From assembly GCF_002608075.1 (NCBI RefSeq), contig NZ_LAHA01000073.1, forward strand, positions 1 to 38,540: DNA of 38,540 nucleotides, given 5' to 3'. Below are positions 7,900 through 16,854 of the stretch, piece by piece. The translations under genes and the position numbers were made by a program. Every line of letters starts with the position of its first letter. Positions within the stretch are counted from its first letter, which is position 1. The notes under the pieces were generated by a model. That model ran no database searches. It worked only from the letters and a program-made list of their open reading frames with translations, and was not told the DNA's origin. This stretch comes from Nostoc linckia z4 (GTDB lineage Bacteria; Cyanobacteriota; Cyanobacteriia; Cyanobacteriales; Nostocaceae).

Positions 7900-9090
7900 G
7901 TGAAAAACAGAATAGCTTATTTCTCTGTAGCCTATACTCTTCTGATTTTGATGTTAGGTACTAATCTACCATCACCTTTATATGAATTATATAGACAGCA
8001 ATGGAATTTTTCTACGGGAACTTTAACGTTTATTTTTGCAATTTATGTATTTTTTTTAATTCCGTCATTACTAATTTTTGGAAGAATTTCAGACTTTTTA
8101 GGTCGAAAGCCAGTTTTACTATTAGGCCTTTCTTTGGCATTATCTAGTTCTATTTTATTTATTTTAGCTAAGAATATTTTTTGGCTATTTTTAGCTCGCT
8201 CTATTCAAGGTATTGCAGTTGGTATTATTAGCGGCACAGCAACTGCTGCCTTATCTGAGATCCAAGCTAATAAGGCTAAAGCTGCTTTAGTTACTTCTAC
8301 TACCGCTGCTGGAGGAGGTGCTTTAGGACCTATAGTTAGTGGAATACTAGCTCAGTACAGCCCATGGCCAACAACACTTCCTTTTGTAGTTCACATTAGT
8401 TTAATAGTACCAGCGATCTTAGGTATTTTGTTAACACCAGAAACGGTTAAGAGGCAAAAGGTTAAATTATTTTCTATTCTTTATTTTAATCTCAATATAC
8501 CATCTAAAATTCGCCATTTCTTCGCTATCAGTTCAGCAACTGCATTTGTTGCATGGTCAATTGCAGCATTGTTTATGGCATTAGTGCCATCTTACTTGTC
8601 TATCCTGTTGAATATTAAAAATTCAGCTATAGGAGGCAGTGTAGTTTTTGCTTTTTTATTGACATCATTAATTTCACAAATAATTAATAGAAAAGCGAAA
8701 TTTACTAAATTAATTCCTACAGGCTTATTTATGTTAATTTTGTGTTTGATCAGTATTATTATTTCTGTTCCTCTAAATTCATTTTATCCGTTCATGTTTG
8801 GAACTTTTGTAGGAGGGATTGGATTAGGTCTTGCTTTTTTGGGAAGTATGGTGCTTGTTAACGAAGTAGCACCTGCTGATAAGCGGGGAGAAGTTATTTC
8901 ATCTTTTTATTCAATTCTCTATTTAGGTGTTGGTTTACCAATAATAGGCGTTGGTCTATTGTCTCAGTTTCTAGGCTTGTATTTATCTATCCTGTTTTTT
9001 TCATTAGTTAGTGGATTCCTAGCCCTGGGCATTATCTATCTTTTTGTTTTCAAGTCAAATATCATTATGCCTAATCAATCTAAGCAATAA
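7900..9090 (+). CDS. MFS efflux transporter
   Basis: This 396-aa protein has about 12 hydrophobic segments, the size of a drug/metabolite-efflux major facilitator. The loop after segment 2 carries the MFS motif A as GRISDFLGRKP (about 61-71). PSPLYELYRQQWNFS after the first helix resembles MFS exporters of the multidrug type. The start is GTG at 7900, and the next in-frame Met lies inside the first membrane helix. The gap of 212 bp before it holds no gene. In the cluster it most likely exports the product or a precursor. Confidence 0.85.
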   Translation: MKNRIAYFSVAYTLLILMLGTNLPSPLYELYRQQWNFSTGTLTFIFAIYVFFLIPSLLIFGRISDFLGRKPVLLLGLSLALSSSILFILAKNIFWLFLARSIQGIAVGIISGTATAALSEIQANKAKAALVTSTTAAGGGALGPIVSGILAQYSPWPTTLPFVVHISLIVPAILGILLTPETVKRQKVKLFSILYFNLNIPSKIRHFFAISSATAFVAWSIAALFMALVPSYLSILLNIKNSAIGGSVVFAFLLTSLISQIINRKAKFTKLIPTGLFMLILCLISIIISVPLNSFYPFMFGTFVGGIGLGLAFLGSMVLVNEVAPADKRGEVISSFYSILYLGVGLPIIGVGLLSQFLGLYLSILFFSLVSGFLALGIIYLFVFKSNIIMPNQSKQ

Positions 9091-9164
9091 TTTTTTTAAT
9101 TCACTCATTTATTAGTAATATTAAGAAAGACTTTTTAAAGTATTCTTAGTAAAAGGAAGGTTAA

Positions 9165-10136
9165 ATGTCTACTCAAATACTTGATGTCACCTTACGTGAC
9201 GGGGGATATGTGAACAACCACTGCTTTACTGAAGAAGAGACTATTGGAATTATTAAAGGTCTTCAAAGAGCGTGCATTAAATATATAGAAATAGGTTATT
9301 ACAAACCAAAACTTTTTGGTTTTCAAGAAAATTATTCAAGCCCTGCTATATGTAATTTGAATTACTTAAACCAAATAAGTAGTTTAGCAACAAACTTTAA
9401 ACCAGTAGTTATGGTCCATTTAGATCATGTTGATATGAAGGACTATGAATTACTCGCTAACAATAAAGTTTTTTTGGTTAGGCTAATAACAAAGCTTGAG
9501 AACATAGATAAAGTTATCAATCATATAAAAGCCATTAAAAGCTATGGAATGTCCTGCTCGGTTAACCTTATTAGGATTAGTGAGTTACCTTTAGAGCATA
9601 TTGTCTATTGCGGTGAAACTGCTGAGAAAAATGGAGCAGATTGGTTTTATATAGCTGATTCTAATGGACATCTATTTCCCCAGCAAGTTAGTAAGATTAT
9701 TCAGAGTCTCAAGGAGAAGTTGACTGTAAAGTTGGGCTTTCATGCTCATGATGGTTTAAGATTAGCTTTTGTTAATTCGGTTGTGGCTGTTAATCAAGGT
9801 GTACAAATGGTTGATGCTAGCCTTGGCGGCATGGGTAAAGGAGGAGGAAATCTTGTTGCTGAACTGATTGCGACATTTCTAAACTGGCAAGAAAATTCCA
9901 TTTATAATATTCCTCATCTTGCTATAACAACAGATAATTATCTTCGTAAATGGCTCAAAACTAATAGTATAGATAATTGCCAAAATATCTTAGCATCAAT
10001 ATTAAATTTAAATATGGATCAACTAAAAAAAATAGAAGAGGATTCTAAAATAAAAAGAATTTCCTCAATTGATCTCATGCATAATTTAATGTTTGAAAAC
10101 TTACATCTAACTAAGACAGGGGGTGGAATTAAATGA
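9165..10136 (+). CDS. HMGL-like (DRE-TIM) aldolase/acyltransferase, 4-hydroxy-2-oxovalerate aldolase-like
   Basis: The 323-aa protein has the DRE-TIM metallolyase signature. DVTLRDGGYVNN (7-18) gives R11 and D12. The metal-binding GFHAHDG carries H193 and H195. MVDASLGGMGKGGGNLVAEL (about 217-236) is typical of 4-hydroxy-2-oxovalerate aldolases and relatives. These enzymes make or break C-C bonds next to a pyruvate-type enolate. The exact substrate is unknown, and a 2-oxo acid plus an aldehyde or acyl donor is expected. aaggaagg lies a few bases before the ATG, one of the better ribosome sites in the cluster. It probably supplies the 2-oxo acid used by the aminotransferase. Confidence 0.8.
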   Translation: MSTQILDVTLRDGGYVNNHCFTEEETIGIIKGLQRACIKYIEIGYYKPKLFGFQENYSSPAICNLNYLNQISSLATNFKPVVMVHLDHVDMKDYELLANNKVFLVRLITKLENIDKVINHIKAIKSYGMSCSVNLIRISELPLEHIVYCGETAEKNGADWFYIADSNGHLFPQQVSKIIQSLKEKLTVKLGFHAHDGLRLAFVNSVVAVNQGVQMVDASLGGMGKGGGNLVAELIATFLNWQENSIYNIPHLAITTDNYLRKWLKTNSIDNCQNILASILNLNMDQLKKIEEDSKIKRISSIDLMHNLMFENLHLTKTGGGIK

Positions 10137-10178
10137 TAAAATTTGGGGCAAAAACGTAAATATCTTTAATATTTTGAT

Positions 10179-10208
10179 TTGATGAATTGTGTTGTGAACT
10201 GGTATGAT
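10179..10208 (+). promoter_or_regulatory. Candidate internal promoter with extended -10
   Basis: TTGATG (10179-10184) and TATGAT (10203-10208) are 18 bp apart, and TGG directly precedes the -10, giving an extended -10 form. The site is about 40 bp upstream of the HDO gene, which also has an unusually strong ribosome site. It may give that gene its own transcription. Confidence 0.4.
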
Positions 10209-10235
10209 AAATTATTCAAATTAAGTTAGAGATTT

Positions 10236-10250
10236 AAGGAGGATTTTATG
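10236..10250 (+). promoter_or_regulatory. Strong Shine-Dalgarno fixing the start at 10248
   Basis: aaggagg lies directly upstream of the ATG with optimal spacing (ttta-aggaggatttt-ATG). It is the only near-perfect site in the biosynthetic cluster and points to high translation of the HDO-like gene. Confidence 0.7.
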
Positions 10251-11036
10251 GATATCAAGGAATTTATTTCGTTGTTAGATAGGATGATTTATGAACGTCG
10301 CAAAATGACAAGTCCACTTTATCAAGTCATCCTATCTGGAAATGCAACACAGAGGTTACTACAAGGGTTTGTGATTAATAGATGGCCGATCAAAAATTTT
10401 TGGAGTAGAAATATTCTTGGTATTGCATCTAGAATTGATGATTATTCTTTGCGCTTGGCTTTAGTTGAAAATATTTATGAAGAAGAAACAGGATTTATCA
10501 CGAAGTCTTCCAGACATTTACAGTCATTCGTGAACTTTGGAGAAGCCGTTGGATTGACACAACAGGAAATTGAGATAGCTCCAGTTCTTTCAGAGACACA
10601 AGCTGTCATAGAACATAATGTAAATGCTTGTAATAATTCTAATGTTCACTTTTCTGCTGGTGTTGCATCTGTCCTCTTACTAATGGAGGGACAACCATCT
10701 ATTGTGAATGAGACAGATCAGAGTATGGAATCAATTATGAAAAATGTCTACCAATTAGATAAAAGGGGTTATGATTTTTTTACACATCATGCTTCTAGTA
10801 ACTCAAGCCATTCCCATGTCAGTGACTTAGAAGATGATCACGCAACTGTTGCGCGTGATATCCTTCGCAAGTACTGTAAAACTGAAGATTTACAAAAGCA
10901 AGCAATAGATTTTTTGGCACAAGCAATTGAACTTCGTCATCAGCACTTTGACATGATTTTAAGAAATTACTATGACCCGCATGAAGCTCCATTCCGAAGC
11001 CCTGTAAATCAGGAGGAAAAGCTTCTTCGTGTTTAG
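10248..11036 (+). CDS. Heme-oxygenase-like diiron oxidase (HDO / TENA-PqqC-like)
   Basis: The 262-aa all-helical protein fits the heme-oxygenase-like domain-containing oxidase/TENA-PqqC fold. Candidate metal ligands appear in the family order. NIYEEETG follows VE (E74, E78-80). A His lies in IEHNV near residue 125 and an acidic residue in LLMEGQP near 145. Late in the protein come FFTHHASS and LEDDHATV with H, D/E and H, and finally ELRHQHFD. Family members (PqqC, UndA, BesC, SznF-type) oxidise or cleave amino acids, fatty acids or N-groups with O2. The stretch THHASSNSSHSHVSDLEDDH is longer and more His-rich than the usual H-x3-D-x2-H pattern. It is well placed to be the key oxidation step of the pathway. 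Confidence 0.75.
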   Translation: MDIKEFISLLDRMIYERRKMTSPLYQVILSGNATQRLLQGFVINRWPIKNFWSRNILGIASRIDDYSLRLALVENIYEEETGFITKSSRHLQSFVNFGEAVGLTQQEIEIAPVLSETQAVIEHNVNACNNSNVHFSAGVASVLLLMEGQPSIVNETDQSMESIMKNVYQLDKRGYDFFTHHASSNSSHSHVSDLEDDHATVARDILRKYCKTEDLQKQAIDFLAQAIELRHQHFDMILRNYYDPHEAPFRSPVNQEEKLLRV

Positions 11037-11070
11037 TAATAAAACTTAAAGCCTAGCTTATTCTTGAAAC

Positions 11071-11110
11071 TTCAGGTAATACCTGTCAGGTATTACCTGA
11101 ATAAGTTTTT
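11071..11110 (+). terminator. Perfect 31-nt palindrome followed by T-run
   Basis: Arms 11071-11085 and 11087-11101 are exact reverse complements around a single T. The sequence continues ataagttttt. It may be a Rho-independent terminator after the HDO gene, or attenuate expression of the acylase gene that starts within 40 bp. A dimeric-repressor operator is the alternative. Confidence 0.55.
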
Positions 11111-11136
11111 GATATTCAGTCTAGTTTAATTAACTT

Positions 11137-13557
11137 TTGTTTCTTAAACTATTCTTATATATTGCAATAATATTGATTGGCTTATTTATGAAAAGAGAAA
11201 AATCTGTTTTAACAACTAAATATTTAATAAAAAATATTGAACAGCCAGTAGAAATTTTTATTGACCCTTGGGGGGTTCCCCATATATATGCACAATCTTT
11301 TTATGATGTCTTTTTTGCTCAAGGTTTTAATGCTGCTTGTGATAGATTATGGCAAATTGATTTGTGGAGAAGACGAGGTCTAGGTAAACTTTCAGAAGTT
11401 TTAGGTGCTAATTATGTAGAGCAGGATAAGTCTTGCAGATTATTTCTATATCGTGGTGATATGATTTCGGAGTGGTTATCTTATGAATCTAAAGCAAAGG
11501 CGATTGCAACGGCTTTTGTAAATGGAGTTAATGAATATATTCAGATGACACTAAATAATCGTAGTTTATTACCATTTGAATTTAAAGTTTTAAATTATGA
11601 ACCAGATTTTTGGAGACCTGAGGATGTAGTCTTAATTAGAAGTCATGGCTTAGGAGGTAACCTTGAAAGTGAAGTAAAACGCGCTCAAGTTGCGTGCAAG
11701 TTCGGTTTAGAGATAGATGAGCTTCGTCAACAACTGAGTCATAATTGGAAAATTAGAGTCCCTGATGGTTTAAACTATTGCTGTATTTCAAATGATGTAT
11801 TACGTCTTTATCTATTAGCAAAACGTAGTGTAACTTTTATTCAGAATGAGGCTAAGTCTGGCTTAGAAAATCTGCATGAAAATTTATTTAACTATAACGA
11901 TCTATTTAGTAAAAACTCGCCAGACACTTTAGAGGGTAGTAATAATTGGGCGATTTCTCCAAATCTTACTGCTACTGGACGACCAATTCTTGCAAACGAT
12001 CCGCACCGCATCCATTCTAATCCTTCCTTAAGGTACATTGCTCACTTAATTGCCCCAGGTCTAAATGTGATTGGTGCAGGTGAGCCAAACCAACCAGGGA
12101 TTCATATTGGTCATAATGAGCATATTGCGTTTGGGTTAACTATCTTTCCTTTAGATCAGGAAGATTTATATGTTTATAAAACTAATGCAGATAACCCAGA
12201 TCAATATGAATATGATGGTCAATGGCAATTCATGAAGGTTATTAAGGAGGAAATTTTAGTACGTAATGCCTCGCCCGTGACAGTTGAGCTTAAATACACA
12301 TGTCATGGTCCTGTAATTTATGAAGATGTTAATAATCATCTTGCGTTTGTTGTTAGAGCTGCCTGGCTTGAGCCAGGAATGGCACCCTACTTTAATAGTA
12401 TGCGATATATTCAATCAAAGAGCTGGAAGGAGTTTCTTAATGCTCTTGAGCATTGGGGCTTTCCATCTGTCAATCAAGTCTATGCAGACATCAATGGGAA
12501 TATTGGCTGTAAAATAGTAGGAAAAGCTCCAGTACGACCGAACTGGGATGGTCTTTTTCCCGTACCAGGAAATGGAAAATACGAGTGGCTAGGATTTCAT
12601 AAGGTTAAGAATTTGCCTAGTGAATTTAATCCGAAGCGAGGCTGGATTGCTACAGCTAATCAAATGAACTTACCGCAAAATTTTCCATATCATGAATATA
12701 AACTTTGCTTTGAATGGCCGGCTCCATTTAGATATGAACGAATAGCAGAATTCTTAAGTCAAAACTCCAATTTTACTTTAATGGAATCTCTCCGTTTACA
12801 GACAGATTTTTTATCTATTCCGGCTCGTAAGATAATTTCATTAACTAAAAAAATTAAGTCTAAAAATTTAAAAATTACTCTAGCCTTAGATTTATTAAGG
12901 GATTGGGACTGTATTCTTGATCCACATTCTACATCTGCTACCTTCTTTGAGGTCTGGATGACTAAGTATCTACGTCCAGCAATTATAAATTATTTGGCAC
13001 CTGCTTCATCAATTAATTTTATTGGACTAGGTGATGTGAATTTAGTACTTGACATTTTAGATAAAATTGCTAATAACCAGTTTAAAAAAGAGCAAGAATT
13101 AGAATGGACAGCTATTATTCTAGAAAGTCTCGAACAGGCAGTTAGATATTTGGAAGAAATATTTGGTCCAAATATACAAGATTGGCAGTGGGGAAAACTA
13201 CATCAGGTTACATTTAAACATCCACTGTCTAATCTTGTGGATGATTGTACTAGAAGTCGAATAGATGTTGGTCCAGCTCCTCAGGGTGGAGGGGAGTACA
13301 CAGTTAACTTAACAGCTTATAAATCGAGTAGCTTTGATGTCTTTGCTGGAGCATCATTCCGCATGATTATTGATGTCGGTAATTGGGATAATTCACTCGC
13401 TATGAATTCTCCAGGGCAATCAGGTAACCCTGAAAGTTTGCACTACAAAGATTTGTTTCCAAGATGGATTGCTAATCAAGCATTTCCACTCCTTTACAGT
13501 CGCGGTATGATCGAATTAGTTTCAGAAAAAAAAATTCAGCTAATTCCTCATAATTAA
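11137..13557 (+). CDS. Penicillin-acylase-family N-terminal nucleophile amidohydrolase
   Basis: The 806-aa precursor belongs to the S45 penicillin amidase family (penicillin/cephalosporin acylases, AHL acylases, PvdQ). Family marks are the N-terminal VEIFIDPWGVPHIYAQ block, FAQGFNAACDRLWQIDLWRR (about 60-79), the autocleavage/nucleophile site GSNNWA with Ser268, ILANDPHR, and the C-terminal WQWGKLHQVTFKHPL. It would mature into alpha and beta chains and cut amide bonds to acyl groups. The start is uncertain. A TTG at 11137 gives a hydrophobic FLKLFLYIAIILIGLF anchor before KREK, suggesting export to the periplasm or membrane. An ATG at 11188 gives a cytosolic form. In a biosynthetic cluster it could remove an acyl prodrug group. 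Quorum-signal hydrolysis is the alternative. Confidence 0.88.
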   Translation: MFLKLFLYIAIILIGLFMKREKSVLTTKYLIKNIEQPVEIFIDPWGVPHIYAQSFYDVFFAQGFNAACDRLWQIDLWRRRGLGKLSEVLGANYVEQDKSCRLFLYRGDMISEWLSYESKAKAIATAFVNGVNEYIQMTLNNRSLLPFEFKVLNYEPDFWRPEDVVLIRSHGLGGNLESEVKRAQVACKFGLEIDELRQQLSHNWKIRVPDGLNYCCISNDVLRLYLLAKRSVTFIQNEAKSGLENLHENLFNYNDLFSKNSPDTLEGSNNWAISPNLTATGRPILANDPHRIHSNPSLRYIAHLIAPGLNVIGAGEPNQPGIHIGHNEHIAFGLTIFPLDQEDLYVYKTNADNPDQYEYDGQWQFMKVIKEEILVRNASPVTVELKYTCHGPVIYEDVNNHLAFVVRAAWLEPGMAPYFNSMRYIQSKSWKEFLNALEHWGFPSVNQVYADINGNIGCKIVGKAPVRPNWDGLFPVPGNGKYEWLGFHKVKNLPSEFNPKRGWIATANQMNLPQNFPYHEYKLCFEWPAPFRYERIAEFLSQNSNFTLMESLRLQTDFLSIPARKIISLTKKIKSKNLKITLALDLLRDWDCILDPHSTSATFFEVWMTKYLRPAIINYLAPASSINFIGLGDVNLVLDILDKIANNQFKKEQELEWTAIILESLEQAVRYLEEIFGPNIQDWQWGKLHQVTFKHPLSNLVDDCTRSRIDVGPAPQGGGEYTVNLTAYKSSSFDVFAGASFRMIIDVGNWDNSLAMNSPGQSGNPESLHYKDLFPRWIANQAFPLLYSRGMIELVSEKKIQLIPHN

Positions 13558-13625
13558 TATCAGATAAACTGATTACAGTTTTCTGATAAAATCTATTTCA
13601 AATAGTCTCTCTATAAATTTCTAAA

Positions 13626-14537
13626 ATGACTAATCGTTACATAATGATAAATGGGGATATTGTTCCATATGAAAATGCAACTATACATGTTGCCTCAGTA
13701 GCTATGAAATATGGTGCGTCTGTTTTTGAGGGGATTCGGGGATATTGGAATTCTTCTAATAAAACATTAAATATTTTTCTTTTAAATGAGCATATTCGTC
13801 GATTGCTAGAATCTATGAAATTAATGAGAATGAAACATAACTATTCTTCTAAGGATATTTCTCAATTTATTGAAAACTTGGTTCGCCACAATCTTCTTAA
13901 AGAAGACTGTTATATTCGCTGCGCTGCTTCTATAGAAGGTGAGGGTGGCATAGATGTTTCTGATCCAGTTATGTTGTCCATTGATGCTTTTCCACAATCT
14001 CGTAAGGCTAAACAACAAGAAGGGATTCATGTTTCCATCAGTTCTTGGATTCGTATTTCTGATACGATGATGCCTCCTCGTATTAAGTGTATTGCTAACT
14101 ATCAGAATGGGCGTTTAGCAACTCTTCAAGCTAAGGCTGATGGGTATGATAATACAATTTTACTTAATCAAAATGGGAAAATTGCAGAAGCACCAACAGC
14201 CTGTATTTTCTTAGTAAAAAATGGTATTTTAATTACACCATCAGTTACTCAAGGTATTTTAGAAAGTATTACTAGGAATTTTATTATTGAAATAGCTGAA
14301 AAACTAAATTTATCTTGTAAACAACAAGATATAGATCGCTCGGAATGCTATCTAGCTGACGAAATTTTTCTGTGCGGAACTGGCGTAGAAATTTTACCAG
14401 TTGTATCTGTCGATCGTTTTACTGTTGGCAAAGGGATTATTGGCAATATTACCAATCAATTAAAACTTTACTACTATGACACCGTTTATGAAAAAGAATA
14501 TAACGGCTCACATTACTTATATCCAGTTTCTTTTTAA
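13626..14537 (+). CDS. Class IV (branched-chain-like) PLP aminotransferase
   Basis: The 303-aa protein matches fold-type IV aminotransferases (IlvE / D-amino acid transaminase / ADC lyase family) in length and motifs. VASVAMKYGASVFEGIRGYW (about 23-42) is the N-terminal substrate-binding block. The PLP lysine is K154 in RIKCIANYQN. EAPTACIFLVKNG and TPSVTQGILESITRNFI (about 220-236) form the phosphate-binding region, and DEIFLCGTGVEILPV closes the domain. The reaction is probably reversible transfer of an amino group to a 2-oxo acid. It lies between the acylase and the ATP-grasp-like gene, 20 bp from the latter. It would turn the 2-oxo acid made by the aldolases into an amino acid. An ADC-lyase-like role cannot be excluded. 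Confidence 0.88.
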   Translation: MTNRYIMINGDIVPYENATIHVASVAMKYGASVFEGIRGYWNSSNKTLNIFLLNEHIRRLLESMKLMRMKHNYSSKDISQFIENLVRHNLLKEDCYIRCAASIEGEGGIDVSDPVMLSIDAFPQSRKAKQQEGIHVSISSWIRISDTMMPPRIKCIANYQNGRLATLQAKADGYDNTILLNQNGKIAEAPTACIFLVKNGILITPSVTQGILESITRNFIIEIAEKLNLSCKQQDIDRSECYLADEIFLCGTGVEILPVVSVDRFTVGKGIIGNITNQLKLYYYDTVYEKEYNGSHYLYPVSF

Positions 14538-14557
14538 TTAAATAGGACAAAAAATTT

Positions 14558-15922
14558 ATGGCTATGTTCGGTTTAAGTTTTGAAGAAACCTATCAGTCAC
14601 TGATTAGCGAATATGCTTCTCAAGCATATCAAGAGATTGAGGAAATTGAAAAAAAATGTGAAGATAAAAAAAATGTCTTTCGCAATACGCCTTTTGCACT
14701 TTATCCACGTGTGTTAATAGTTGATTCTCATTTACGGAGTCAAACTATTAAAATTTCAGAAAAATTGTTAAATATTCTTGAGAAAGTTATTCAAGTGTTT
14801 GAAAAAGATAAAGAGACTCAAGATTTTTTCATGTTAGATGAAATAGCAGAATCTCTGGTAAAAATTGATCCAGGCTACAAACGTAAAATTAGAATTTCTC
14901 GATTCGATACTTTTTTAACTGGAGATGCAACCCCCTTCAAAGTTCTTGAGAACAATACTGATTGTCCAGCGGGAGTTATATTCACTGGTCGAATTATGAA
15001 GTTAATTCGTCAAGTTCCAACGATATCAAAACTTTTGAATAATCTGACGTTAGTTGATGAAGCTATTGAGTCAAGCTTAGCTTTTGTCTCAGAACTATTA
15101 TCTGTTTACCATGAGTTTTGTGGAACTAATGAGCAAATGCCAACAATTGCAATACTACAGCCTCATGGTAAAGTTAGTCCAGAAAGCCTCACAATGATCA
15201 ATGTATTCTCTGAGTATGGAATTAGTTCAGTAGTGGCAGATCCAAGAGAATTTGAGTATAAAGGTGAGTATTTACTGTTTGATGGAAAAAAAGTAGATTT
15301 AGTTTGGAATAAGATTAACACTGCAAATTTTATCCCACTTTTGCAAGATATTACTAGTATTCAGCCTTTTTTGCACGCTTGTTCTGAGCGAGCTATATGT
15401 CATGTAAACTCTTTCCAAGCACGCTATATTACTGAGAGTAAACTTTGTCTTGCCTATCTAAACAGTTCCAATTTTCAATCTAATTTTACACATGAGGAGC
15501 AAGATTTACTAAAGTATGTCTTGCCGTGGTCCCATAAATTAGAAGACGGTACTGCTCAGTATTATGGTAGAGAACTAGAAATACGAGAAATTGCTTTTGA
15601 ATATCAATCCTCACTTGTTTTGAAGGCTGCATATGATATTCGAGGTGATGGCGTAGTAATCGGACGTTCTTTACCTCCAGACGAGTGGAAAGAGCGAATT
15701 AACATCTGTTGGGGTAAACCATTTATTCTTCAAGAGTTTATACCGCCTCCTAAGGTGATAGTACCAGCTAAAGAAGGTAAAAATTTTACTTTTAAAAACT
15801 TTAGTTTTGATCTATTTATGTTTGGTGGACAATTCCAAGGATTTGGTTCAAAAATTAGTGATAATGAGAAATTGAACCTATTTCAAGGAGGAAGTAAACA
15901 ACCCGTTTTTTCCCTTACATAA
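14558..15922 (+). CDS. ATP-grasp-like ligase (glutathionylspermidine-synthase-like arrangement)
   Basis: The 454-aa protein looks like an ATP-grasp ligase, perhaps of the circularly permuted or glutathionylspermidine synthase type, though I cannot name the subfamily. Visible pieces are FKVLENNTDCPAGVIFTGR (about 129-147), an Asn-Lys block LVWNKINT (about 248-255), and HVNSFQARYITESKLCLAYL (about 281-300). After these come the nucleotide-lysine strand SLVLKAAYDIRGDGVVIGRS, FILQEFIPPPK and FDLFMFGGQFQGFG, as in C-terminal ATP-grasp lobes. Such enzymes form an amide or ester through an acyl phosphate. It sits 20 bp after the aminotransferase and 28 bp before the PhzF-like gene. I infer that it joins the new amino acid to another carboxylate or amine. 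Confidence 0.65.
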   Translation: MAMFGLSFEETYQSLISEYASQAYQEIEEIEKKCEDKKNVFRNTPFALYPRVLIVDSHLRSQTIKISEKLLNILEKVIQVFEKDKETQDFFMLDEIAESLVKIDPGYKRKIRISRFDTFLTGDATPFKVLENNTDCPAGVIFTGRIMKLIRQVPTISKLLNNLTLVDEAIESSLAFVSELLSVYHEFCGTNEQMPTIAILQPHGKVSPESLTMINVFSEYGISSVVADPREFEYKGEYLLFDGKKVDLVWNKINTANFIPLLQDITSIQPFLHACSERAICHVNSFQARYITESKLCLAYLNSSNFQSNFTHEEQDLLKYVLPWSHKLEDGTAQYYGRELEIREIAFEYQSSLVLKAAYDIRGDGVVIGRSLPPDEWKERINICWGKPFILQEFIPPPKVIVPAKEGKNFTFKNFSFDLFMFGGQFQGFGSKISDNEKLNLFQGGSKQPVFSLT

Positions 15923-15950
15923 TAATTGTTTTATATAAAAATATTTAATT

Positions 15951-16790
15951 ATGGAAGCTATTGAAGTAAGAGTATTCACAACAAGAATAGATCAGGGAAA
16001 TCCAGCAGCTGTGATTATGAATTTTTCAGATTCTGAAGATGAGATGCAAGCTTTAGCCACTATTTTGAATTATCCGGTTACTGTCTTTGTACAACTCTCT
16101 AGTAAATCTGAACAAGTCGATGTTTCTCTCCGTTACTTCACGCCACAGATGGAAATTCCTGCCTGTGGACATGGTACACTAGGCGCTGCTCACTATCTAT
16201 TATCAGATTTTCATACTAAGCAATTAACTGTTAAAACTGGTAAGGGTGAATGTTTAACAGTTGAACGAAGTGATAATAGTTTATTGCTGCTGAAGCTCCA
16301 AGACTTTAGATTATTGAATATAGATTTTAACCTTCAAGAAATTTGTAGTTTGCTTGGCATTACTGATAAAAGCTTTATAGATATTGATTATCCTTGTTGT
16401 GTTGCTTCAATTGGTAGCCCTAAACTCCTCTTTCCAGTCAAAGACATTCAAGTCTTATTTAATCTGGAGCTTCAATTCTCTAAAATTACTGAGTGGAGCA
16501 AGCAAAATAAGGTCAATGGTATTTATGTTTACACTAAAGAAACTCTTGAACTGAATTCAAATTTCCATGCTCGAAGTTTTAATCCAATGACAGGTGCTAA
16601 TGAAGACGCAGCAACTGGAGTAGCTGCTGCTGCTTTAGCAGCAGCAGTAGCAAATTTTAAGCAGAGTCAGCATGACTTTATCATTGAGCAAGGCGATATT
16701 ATAAACCGACCTAGTCGTTTATATATATCTACTAAACCCTTAATAACGTTAGGTGGTTTTGCTGTTACTGTTGGTTCAATTTTCACATAG
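15951..16790 (+). CDS. PhzF-family protein lacking the catalytic glutamate
   Basis: The 279-aa protein has the two-lobed PhzF/diaminopimelate-epimerase-like fold. Marks are VRVFTTRIDQGNPAAVIM (6-23), FTPQMEIPACGHGTLGAAHY (about 62-81) and FNPMTGANEDAATGVAAAA near residues 210-228. In PhzF the general acid/base is a Glu in the LNLSES-type motif (Glu45 of the Pseudomonas protein). Here the aligned stretch is LNYPVTVFV with Val43 in that place. The protein may therefore use another residue (for instance the Cys of ACGHG), catalyse a different reaction, or have a structural role. It would have been expected to isomerise or epimerise a pathway intermediate. Confidence 0.85.
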   Translation: MEAIEVRVFTTRIDQGNPAAVIMNFSDSEDEMQALATILNYPVTVFVQLSSKSEQVDVSLRYFTPQMEIPACGHGTLGAAHYLLSDFHTKQLTVKTGKGECLTVERSDNSLLLLKLQDFRLLNIDFNLQEICSLLGITDKSFIDIDYPCCVASIGSPKLLFPVKDIQVLFNLELQFSKITEWSKQNKVNGIYVYTKETLELNSNFHARSFNPMTGANEDAATGVAAAALAAAVANFKQSQHDFIIEQGDIINRPSRLYISTKPLITLGGFAVTVGSIFT

Positions 16791-16854
16791 TATAAGTTTA
16801 GCTAGAGTAGCCGATTTGGTTTTAATAAACAATAGTTTTTTGGGATTATAAATT

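Noticed and set aside
11071..11101. Insertion-sequence end
   Set aside because: Perfect palindrome followed by T-run and lying between operon genes fits a terminator or operator better; no transposase or second end seen.
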